21,664 nt of DNA from Leptospira ellisii (GTDB lineage: Bacteria; Spirochaetota; Leptospiria; Leptospirales; Leptospiraceae): positions 1 to 21,664 of the forward strand of contig NZ_NPEF01000045.1 in assembly GCF_002811955.1 (NCBI RefSeq). The letters are read 5' to 3'. The notes below the pieces were generated by a model that saw only the letters and a program-made list of their open reading frames with translations, did not search any database and was not told the DNA's origin. Position numbers and translations under genes: made by a program. Below, piece after piece: positions 14,711 to 21,664 of this stretch. The first letter of the stretch is position 1. Each line of letters opens with the position of its first letter.

Positions 14711-16251
14711 AAAAAACGATACTCGTCTTCTTATTGATCCTTTCTTTTTTCGTAAGTTGCAGCCAAATGCTGGAAAACGGAAAAGGTCCGTTGAGTTTTC
14801 TTCCCGGAATCGCCGTGTTAGGCAGCGAGAGCGAACCTCCGAGAGTCACGGGAAGCTGGCCCCTCAACGAACAGACGATCACAGATCCGAGGGCCGCCAT
14901 ATCCATCTCCTTTTCCAGAGACATGAATAAAACGTTCACGGAATCGGCCGTATCGTTGCGAAGTTCTCAGGCCTCCATCTCAGGAAGTTATTCTTGGATC
15001 GGTTCCACCTTATATTTTCAACCTTCTGTGGCTTTGGCCGAACCGGGAATTTATACCCTCACCGTTTCTAAATCGCAGGCCGAAGACGCTGGTGGAAAAA
15101 ATTTAGTGGAGGATTACATCCTTCGTTTTAATTACAACGCGGATACGATCGAACCGACTCTATTGGGAAGTTTTCCTTCCAACGGAGCGGTAGGAGTGCA
15201 GACGAATTCCCACATCACGTTGCGTTTTTCCAAACCGATGAACGTCAACCTGGTGTTGACCGAAGTCACGACCAATCCGTCCATTCCGTTCAATTTACCG
15301 GCGACGATCGTTTCTCCGGACCGGACCACATTCGAATTCATTCCCGTTCAACCGTTGACGTTCGGAACCACTTACAGCGTTACGGTTCCGAATTCGATCA
15401 AAGACAGCATCGGCAACGCGTTATTGCAGACCTATCGGATCGGGTTTACGGTGGGAGACGATTTCATACAACCCGTATTGACCGGAATTCGATCGACTAC
15501 GGTCGCCGATTTTTTGTTAAACGAATTCATCCCTGTGGATAATTTACGAAAGACGGATCAGTTTATGATCGATTTTTCCGAACCCATTCAACCGTCCACT
15601 CTGTTGACCGGAATCACGTTCAATCCCTCGGCCCCGTTTACGATCACGGAAAATTCCGCAGGAACGAACCGGAGTTTTATCATAACACCCAACTCCGATC
15701 TGGCCGCAACCCAAACCTATCAGATACAAGTCACGAATACGATCAAAGACGCGCAGGGAAACAGTTTGATGAAGACCTATACGTATAACGTGAATATAAA
15801 CAATCAACAAAGCCAGTTCCTGTTCGTAAAAGGGATTTTTCTAAATACGGCCCTGACCGTACAACTTCAGGACGGTATCATCAACCAAATCACTCACGAC
15901 GGTGGAGTCGGTCCCACTTACAATTATAACTCCGCCGGAACGAAGGCGTTCCATGTGGTTTTCTGTAGGGGAACTTCGAGTGCGTCCTGCTTAGAAACGG
16001 ATTTGATTCCTGTTCCGATCTCCTTACAATATTCCGTGAATTTCGACTTCGGGCCGAATTCAGGAAGCCCGTATCTGACATTCCCCGTGTTGGGCAGCGC
16101 TGCCAATATATATAAGACCTCGATTTTCAATTTAACCGAATTTCCGAATGCATATATATTTACGATCCGAGGTGGAACGGACGGAGTGAAGGATACTTAC
16201 GGCAATTATATGCAGAACGATTACTCGGTCCGATTCCAAGCGAGTCCGTAA
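14707..16251 (+). CDS. Lipoprotein with three SbsA-type Ig-like domains (second paralogue)
   Basis: A 514-residue lipoprotein with lipobox FVSC (Cys18), the tandem paralogue of the preceding gene and coupled to it by a 4-base ATGA overlap. It has three Big_5-like domains at about 43-146, 150-251 and 253-368, with the marker strands FSRDMNKTFT, FSKPMNVNLV and FSEPIQPSTL, so the consensus is looser than in its neighbour. The C-terminal region (about 372-514) ends GVKDTYGNYMQNDYSVRF, clearly related to the end of the first paralogue, but has only two cysteines (420, 428). Sequence identity between the two proteins looks low outside motifs, so the duplication is old. It precedes the first RND gene by 44 bases, so it probably shares its transcript. 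Confidence 0.9.
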   Translation: MKKTILVFLLILSFFVSCSQMLENGKGPLSFLPGIAVLGSESEPPRVTGSWPLNEQTITDPRAAISISFSRDMNKTFTESAVSLRSSQASISGSYSWIGSTLYFQPSVALAEPGIYTLTVSKSQAEDAGGKNLVEDYILRFNYNADTIEPTLLGSFPSNGAVGVQTNSHITLRFSKPMNVNLVLTEVTTNPSIPFNLPATIVSPDRTTFEFIPVQPLTFGTTYSVTVPNSIKDSIGNALLQTYRIGFTVGDDFIQPVLTGIRSTTVADFLLNEFIPVDNLRKTDQFMIDFSEPIQPSTLLTGITFNPSAPFTITENSAGTNRSFIITPNSDLAATQTYQIQVTNTIKDAQGNSLMKTYTYNVNINNQQSQFLFVKGIFLNTALTVQLQDGIINQITHDGGVGPTYNYNSAGTKAFHVVFCRGTSSASCLETDLIPVPISLQYSVNFDFGPNSGSPYLTFPVLGSAANIYKTSIFNLTEFPNAYIFTIRGGTDGVKDTYGNYMQNDYSVRFQASP

Positions 16252-16295
16252 AATCACTCCATGATGATTTCTTAATATAAGGCGAGATTCCGCAG

Positions 16296-19200
16296 GTGAT
16301 CGAATTTTTTCTAAGAAGAAAGGTGACCACGTTGGTTATCTTTTTCTTGCTTATTTTGTTCGGATATGTCGGACTCACGAAACTGAAGATGGAACTTCTT
16401 CCGGACGTGAGTTTTCCGTCGCTTACGATCGTAACCGTCTACAGTAACGTCGCTCCCGCCGAGATTGAATCCCTGGTCACGAAGCCGATCGAGGAAATCC
16501 TTTCCTCCGTGGGAGGAGTGGATCGTATTCTTTCCGAATCCATAGAAGGGATCTCGATCGTGACCGTACGATTCCGCTGGGGAACCGAAATCGATCAGGC
16601 GCTCATTCAAGTCCGGGAAAAATTGGATCTGGTCAAAGGATCGCTTCCTCAGGACGTAAAAAAGTCCATCGTCATCCGCTTCGATCCGAACAGCGCACCG
16701 ATAATGCAGATAGCGGTCAAGGCAGTGGGAATCGATCTCAAAGAGGTGCGCCTTTTTCTCCGCAAAAATGTCATTCCCTATTTCGAACGTGTGGACGGTG
16801 TCGCCGCAATCTCCTTATCCGGAGGATACGAACGGCAGATACAGGTCAACGTGGACAAAGGTAGATTAGAAGCTCATAATTTAAAAATTCAAGATTTAGT
16901 AAACCAGATCGATTCCAGCAATTTCGGATTTCCCGCGGGCAACGTCCGCGAAGGGGACAAGGAAATACTCGTCCGAACCGACGGACTTTTCCCCTCCGTT
17001 TCCGCGATCGAAGATACGGTCGTGGGAGTGACGAAAGGCGGAGTCCCGATCTATTTGGGAACCGTAGGCGAGATCAAGGATACGTTCAAAGAACGGACCA
17101 GCGTAAGCGGTCTCATGGACGAAGAATGTATCTCCATGATTCTGAAAAAGGAATCCGGCAAAAACACGGTTGCCGTCGCCGGAGATCTGCGCGATTTGAT
17201 CGCGCAGTTGAACGAGAAGTTCGGGGACAAACTTCAATTCCAGATCATATCGGATCAATCGATCCTGATCGAGGATTCGATCGCGTCCGTAGCCTGGGCG
17301 GGAATTCTCGCGGTGGTCATCTGCTACATGGTTCTAAGTTTCTTTTTAGGCAACGTCAAAGAACCGATCGTGGTGATCAGCGCCGTACCGATATCGGTCA
17401 TGGCCACGTTCCTGATGATGTTCGCATTCGGCTTAACGATCAACACGATGTCGCTCGGAGGTTTGGCGATCGGTGTCGGAATGGTCGTCGACTCGGCCAC
17501 GGTCGTCCTCGAGGCGATATCGGAAAAAAAGAAACGGATCTCCGATCCGATCCTTGCGAGTATAGAAGGGACCAAGGAAGTTTTCGGTTCCATTCTCGGA
17601 TCCACGATCACGAGCGTCGTGGTTTTTTTGCCGATCATTTTCGTCGAAGGGATCGCCGCGGAAATTTTCGGAGAGTTCGCGTTGACGATCTCCTTCTCCT
17701 TGATCTCTTCCCTTTTCACGTCCGCGACCCTGGTTCCCGTACTCGCACAATATAAGTTTTTTTCGTCGGGTCTCGGAAAATTTCCGGATTTTATAGAAAT
17801 ACCGCGGGAAAAAATCCTGACTCAGATAAGAAGTTCCTTTTCTTCGGTCGCGGTTTTTTTCATCAAAAGAAGAATGTTCGCGATCTACGTAGGATTGGCT
17901 TCGGTGTTCGCCGCGTTCGTGTTCTTTCTCGCCGTTCCCAAAGAAATGTTAACCGAAATCGATCAGGGGGAATTCTACATAGACGTGGTGGCGCCCGAAG
18001 GATCGAACCTCGACTTCACCAGAAAAATAGTGAACGACATCACCAAAAAACTCAGCGAAGACAAAACCGTGGAAACCGCGTTTTCCAGGGTCGGATTCGA
18101 GGAAAAGGACATCATCCTCAATCCCAAAGGGGATTTCGGACTCAATCGCGCGACCGTTTTCGTCAAACTCGTCGACAAACGGAAAGCGGAGGATTTTCTA
18201 TTAGATTTTTCTAAAATACTTTCCGAGATAGAAAAGAACTACGGTTCTAAAATCGCCACAAGAATGGCGAGCAGCGTGTTGGGCGGAATTTTCGGTTCCG
18301 GCGGCGGGGGCGTCTCCGTGGAGATATCCGGTCAGGATCTGACGCTGATCCGAAAGATCGCTAGCGAAGTCGAAAACGAACTGACCTCGACCAACGAAGC
18401 CATATCCGTGACTTCCACCGCAAGGGAGGAAACGCCCCAGCTTAAGGTCGTGTTGGATCGGGAGAAGATGGCCTACTTCGGTTTAACGGTGGAGGATATC
18501 GCGACCACGCTGAAGACCTCCATCAAAGGGGACATCGCCACCCGCTTTCGCGAGAACGATTTCGAATACGACGTGCTCGTGCGTTTTCGTCCCACCGACC
18601 GGATCGGGTTCGATTCCCTTCACGGAATTCCGATACGATTGCCGAGCGGAAAGAACATCTTCCTGGACGCAGTGGCCGACGTTTCGCCCGCGAGATCGTT
18701 GCGTAAGATCATGCGTCTGGAGGGGAAACGGATCGCCATCGTATCCGCGGTTCCTAAGGAGTCCGCGGAAGTATTAGAGCGCAAAATTTCTGAGATCATC
18801 GCCAAATTCGAAAAGGACAAGGATATCTCCGTACTACCCGGCGAAATGGCGAAAGAGACGAACAAGTCCTTCGAGGCCTTGACTTGGGCGGGAATTTTCG
18901 CGCTGATTCTCGTGTATATGACCCTCGCTTCCCAATTCGAAAATCTGATCCTGCCCTTGATCGTGATGGTGTCCATCGTCATGGTGGGTTCCGGTTCCCT
19001 GATATTTCTGATCATGTCCGGCAATACGTTGAACATCGTTTCGGGAATGGGAATGGTGATGTTGAGCGGATTGGTGGTGAACAACGCCATCATCCTGATC
19101 GAGTTCTTCGCCATGGCCGATCTCCGTAAAAGCGTCGAAGAGATCGTATATTCCACGATCTACAGAAGGATCGACACCATTCTAAACACCACGTTAACCA

Positions 19201-19361
19201 CCGTTCTGGGTCTGCTTCCCGCGGCTTTGGCGATCGGAGGGGAATCCCCCCAGGAACCGATGGCCTTGGCCGTATTGGGAGGACTTACCGCTTCCACGAT
19301 TTTCACGGTGGTCATAATTCCCGCAGCCTATTTCTCCGTGGCGAAACCCAAGACGAAGTAG
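16296..19361 (+). CDS. RND-family inner-membrane transporter (first pump)
   Basis: Proton-driven RND exporter, 1021 residues, full length for the AcrB superfamily. It starts with GTG (16296), with GGCGAG upstream as a moderate ribosome site. TM1 lies at about 10-28. The porter head follows with family hallmarks (YSNVAPAEIESLVTKPIEE, VGGVDRI). TM2-TM6 lie at about 330-490 and include GLAIGVGMVVDSATVVLEA, with the proton-relay Asp399. AcrB has Asp-Asp here; this protein has Asp-Ser. The second half repeats the pattern after about residue 525, with TM10 GLVVNNAIILIEFF having Asn929 where AcrB has Lys940. Both substitutions are common outside the Proteobacterial drug pumps, so activity is expected but substrate cannot be read. 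It is followed 6 bases later by a second RND gene. Confidence 0.95.
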   Translation: MIEFFLRRKVTTLVIFFLLILFGYVGLTKLKMELLPDVSFPSLTIVTVYSNVAPAEIESLVTKPIEEILSSVGGVDRILSESIEGISIVTVRFRWGTEIDQALIQVREKLDLVKGSLPQDVKKSIVIRFDPNSAPIMQIAVKAVGIDLKEVRLFLRKNVIPYFERVDGVAAISLSGGYERQIQVNVDKGRLEAHNLKIQDLVNQIDSSNFGFPAGNVREGDKEILVRTDGLFPSVSAIEDTVVGVTKGGVPIYLGTVGEIKDTFKERTSVSGLMDEECISMILKKESGKNTVAVAGDLRDLIAQLNEKFGDKLQFQIISDQSILIEDSIASVAWAGILAVVICYMVLSFFLGNVKEPIVVISAVPISVMATFLMMFAFGLTINTMSLGGLAIGVGMVVDSATVVLEAISEKKKRISDPILASIEGTKEVFGSILGSTITSVVVFLPIIFVEGIAAEIFGEFALTISFSLISSLFTSATLVPVLAQYKFFSSGLGKFPDFIEIPREKILTQIRSSFSSVAVFFIKRRMFAIYVGLASVFAAFVFFLAVPKEMLTEIDQGEFYIDVVAPEGSNLDFTRKIVNDITKKLSEDKTVETAFSRVGFEEKDIILNPKGDFGLNRATVFVKLVDKRKAEDFLLDFSKILSEIEKNYGSKIATRMASSVLGGIFGSGGGGVSVEISGQDLTLIRKIASEVENELTSTNEAISVTSTAREETPQLKVVLDREKMAYFGLTVEDIATTLKTSIKGDIATRFRENDFEYDVLVRFRPTDRIGFDSLHGIPIRLPSGKNIFLDAVADVSPARSLRKIMRLEGKRIAIVSAVPKESAEVLERKISEIIAKFEKDKDISVLPGEMAKETNKSFEALTWAGIFALILVYMTLASQFENLILPLIVMVSIVMVGSGSLIFLIMSGNTLNIVSGMGMVMLSGLVVNNAIILIEFFAMADLRKSVEEIVYSTIYRRIDTILNTTLTTVLGLLPAALAIGGESPQEPMALAVLGGLTASTIFTVVIIPAAYFSVAKPKTK

Positions 19362-19367
19362 AAAAAC

Positions 19368-21664
19368 ATGGATTCTTTAATTAGAATATTATATAAAAGG
19401 CATGTGACTACGTTTATGCTTTTTCTGGGAATCGGAATTTTCGGAGCGGTCGCCATTCCGAGACTTCCCGTCTCCCTGATGCCGCCCTCCAACTCTCCCG
19501 CGATCACCATTCTAACCAGATATCCGGGGATATCGCCCAGCAAGATAGAGGAGATCATCACCAAACCGATCGAAGAACAGATATCCGGAGTCGGCGGAAT
19601 CGAGGATATACTTTCCTCCTCTGAGGAGGGGGAATCCAGAATCAACGTCATCTTCAAACCGGGAACGAAGATCGCGTATCGTTCTTTGGAAGTGAGATCG
19701 CGCATCGATCTGATCCGCGGAAACTTTCCCCGCGAAGTCGAAGAACCGGCCATACTCCGTTACGATCCCACAAATCGCCCGATCTTCATCGTCAAACTCG
19801 AATCCGAAAAATACAAACTGAAGGAACTGCGCGAATTCGGAGAGAACAAATACAAAAAAAGATTCGAGCGGATCGACGGGGTCAGCGAAATCCACGTGGG
19901 AGGCGGCTTCCAAAGGGAAGTCAATATCGACATCGATAAGGGAAAACTTCTGCAAACGGGAGTCGGATTGGAGGAAGTTCTTTCCAGAATCAGAACCGCG
20001 AATGTGGACGTTCCCGCGGGAAACCTGATGGTCGGAGACAATTATATCAACATACGCGTGATCGGAAAACTGCTTCAGATCAACGAAATAGGAAAGGTTC
20101 CGATCGCCGTGGGAAAATCGGAACAAGTCGTATATCTTTCGGATATCGCCAAAGTTCAGGACGGCTTTCGTGAAAAGGAGGACATCGCAAGGGACGCCGG
20201 AAAGGAAGTGGTTTCGGTTTACGTTCAAAAAGCGGGGGACGCAAATTCGCTCGCGCTCTGCGAGGATCTCAGAAAGGAACTCGCCCTCATCAATATCGAC
20301 GGCATCAAACAGAGCGTCAACTACGACCAATCGCAGACGATCAAAACCGCCATCGCCAAGGTCGTCGATTCGGCGGTTTCGGGCGGAATCATCGCGGTCA
20401 TCGTGTTGTTCCTATTTCTGCGGAATTTATACGCAACCTTGCTCGTGTCGATTTCCATACCTCTTTCGATCATCTCCACCTTCGGTCTGATGTATTTCTT
20501 CAACGTGGGAATCAACGTTATCTCCCTTTGCGGATTGGCGCTGGGAGTGGGAATGCTCGTGGACTGTTCCGTCGTCGTCATCGACAGGATCTTTTTCATG
20601 CACGGACAGGAGGGTTTCAAAGAGGAAGGAATTTTGGAATCCGCTTCGAGTTTATCCAAGGAATTGTTCGCGTCCGTACTCACCAGCATCGCGGTTTTTT
20701 TTCCGATCTTTTTCAGTTCGAGGGAGCTGAGGGATCTCTACGGCGGATTGGCGATCACCGTCTCCGCGTCTCTCATCACCTCTCTGATCGTATCGCTCAC
20801 CTTTCTTCCCACTCTGGCCAAATTCGTACTGACCAAGGACCAAAGATTCAAAATTCTGGATCTTCCCGAATCCGCAAAACTCAGGATATCCGCGCTCAAA
20901 GAAAAACTAAAATCCATAATATACGGAAAATTTAATTTACCTCGGTTCGAACTGGCGGAAATCCTGGATCTCCTCCTCAAAAACTACAAAAAGACGATCC
21001 TTTATTCCACGCTCGTGATCGTGGTAAGCCTCGGATTTTCCTTTTTCCTAAAACAGGAATACATCGATCCGACGGATTCGAGCGAAATCAGCGCCTCGCT
21101 CGAGGTGGAAACCGGCACCCATTTGGACGCGACTGATGTAATCACGAAAAACGTGGAAAAGGTGATCGGTCAAAATCCGTACGTCGAAAAAGTATCTTCG
21201 AAAGTGGAGAAGTGGCATTCGGATCTGATGATCAAACTCAAACCCGCGTCCGAACGCGGGGGAAAATCAACGAGCGAAATCATATCGGATTTAAAGGCGG
21301 AAACCGATCAATTGGAGAACGCGTTCGTTTTTTACACAGAGTCGGGCGCGGGAGAAGGTTCCAAAGAGATCGACATCGAGATCATAGGAGACGACGCGGA
21401 AACGATCAAGGGCCTCGCGAGGGAATGCGCCAAGGAGGTCGGGGGAATTCCGGGGATCCAACAGGTGGCGCTTCGTTTTAAGGAAGGCAAGGATCAGATC
21501 ACGTTTTCGATCGATAAGATCAAGGCTTCCCAGTCCGGCCTGCTTCCCAATCAGATCGCAAACTTTATGAAAACCGCATATACCGGTTCCATTCCCACGA
21601 AATTCTACGATAAGGATCGTGAGATAGACATCCGCGTGCGGTTCTCAAGGGAGGATCGCGAAGG
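19368..21664 (+). CDS. RND-family inner-membrane transporter (second pump), cut by the right edge
   Basis: Starts at the ATG at 19368, 6 bases after the first pump's stop, and stays open to the window end (765 codons seen). It begins MDSLIRILYKRHVTTFMLF, with TM1 at about 12-30, then IPRLPVSLMPPSNSPAIT and YPGISPSKIEEIITKPIEEQ, the usual start of the RND porter domain. TM4 is GLALGVGMLVDCSVVVIDR with Asp399, so again a single Asp followed by a non-acidic residue (Cys). TM7 is at about 545-560 (TILYSTLVIVVSLGFSFFL), followed by the second porter half. It is a homologue of the first pump but well diverged. Two adjacent, different RND genes with one adaptor resemble the MdtABC layout, in which the two pumps form a mixed trimer; whether that holds here is inference. 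Confidence 0.93.
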   Translation, partial: MDSLIRILYKRHVTTFMLFLGIGIFGAVAIPRLPVSLMPPSNSPAITILTRYPGISPSKIEEIITKPIEEQISGVGGIEDILSSSEEGESRINVIFKPGTKIAYRSLEVRSRIDLIRGNFPREVEEPAILRYDPTNRPIFIVKLESEKYKLKELREFGENKYKKRFERIDGVSEIHVGGGFQREVNIDIDKGKLLQTGVGLEEVLSRIRTANVDVPAGNLMVGDNYINIRVIGKLLQINEIGKVPIAVGKSEQVVYLSDIAKVQDGFREKEDIARDAGKEVVSVYVQKAGDANSLALCEDLRKELALINIDGIKQSVNYDQSQTIKTAIAKVVDSAVSGGIIAVIVLFLFLRNLYATLLVSISIPLSIISTFGLMYFFNVGINVISLCGLALGVGMLVDCSVVVIDRIFFMHGQEGFKEEGILESASSLSKELFASVLTSIAVFFPIFFSSRELRDLYGGLAITVSASLITSLIVSLTFLPTLAKFVLTKDQRFKILDLPESAKLRISALKEKLKSIIYGKFNLPRFELAEILDLLLKNYKKTILYSTLVIVVSLGFSFFLKQEYIDPTDSSEISASLEVETGTHLDATDVITKNVEKVIGQNPYVEKVSSKVEKWHSDLMIKLKPASERGGKSTSEIISDLKAETDQLENAFVFYTESGAGEGSKEIDIEIIGDDAETIKGLARECAKEVGGIPGIQQVALRFKEGKDQITFSIDKIKASQSGLLPNQIANFMKTAYTGSIPTKFYDKDREIDIRVRFSREDRE

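Noticed and set aside
16251..16270. Terminator between the second Ig-like gene and the first pump (AAATCA / TGATTT)
   Set aside because: Only a 6-bp A/T-rich stem with an 8-base loop and no T-tract; unlikely to stop transcription, so the genes are treated as one operon.

Overview
The window looks like a Leptospira chromosome segment, probably from a species with fairly high GC. The evidence is a run of predicted lipoproteins with relaxed spirochaetal lipoboxes (FSSC, VWNC, LSNC, FVSC), moderate GC with strong C/G use at third codon positions, a very long coiled-coil protein of a kind I associate with Leptospira, and a short interspersed GTGGGAACTCAC repeat confined to non-coding DNA. No rRNA, tRNA, insertion sequence or CRISPR array was seen.

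Left part (1-7078). On the minus strand a giant coiled-coil envelope protein runs off the left edge. Its frame breaks near position 895: the 5' part (down from about 4616) and the last 298 codons (894 to 1) lie in different frames, each cleanly coding. The open frame continues upstream to an ATG at 5603, but that stretch carries the interspersed repeats and reads like decayed intergenic DNA, so I place the real start near 4616. A weak hypothetical ORF (5600-6337, minus) and about 740 bases of non-coding, repeat-bearing DNA follow.

Right part (7079-21664). A small plus-strand lipoprotein gene (7079-7486) converges, with overlapping stop codons, on a minus-strand operon. In transcription order that operon encodes a CsgG/LpoB-like lipoprotein (10419-11075), a TolC-type outer-membrane channel (8960-10387) and a lipidated RND adaptor (7483-8946). 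Divergent from it, starting at 11280, is a tightly packed plus-strand operon: TPR lipoprotein, SurA-like chaperone lipoprotein lacking a PPIase domain, second TPR lipoprotein, two paralogous lipoproteins with SbsA-type Ig-like domains, then two tandem RND inner-membrane pumps (16296-19361, and 19368 running off the right edge). Most genes overlap by 4-11 bp or are separated by only a few bases.

Taken together, 7483-21664 encodes a complete tripartite RND export machine (two pumps, one adaptor, one channel) with five or six accessory lipoproteins. The pump parts are standard. The attached set (TPR scaffolds, SurA-like chaperone, Ig-like lipoproteins, LpoB-like lipoprotein) is unusual and suggests a dedicated envelope assembly or secretion function rather than simple drug efflux; that last step is inference.
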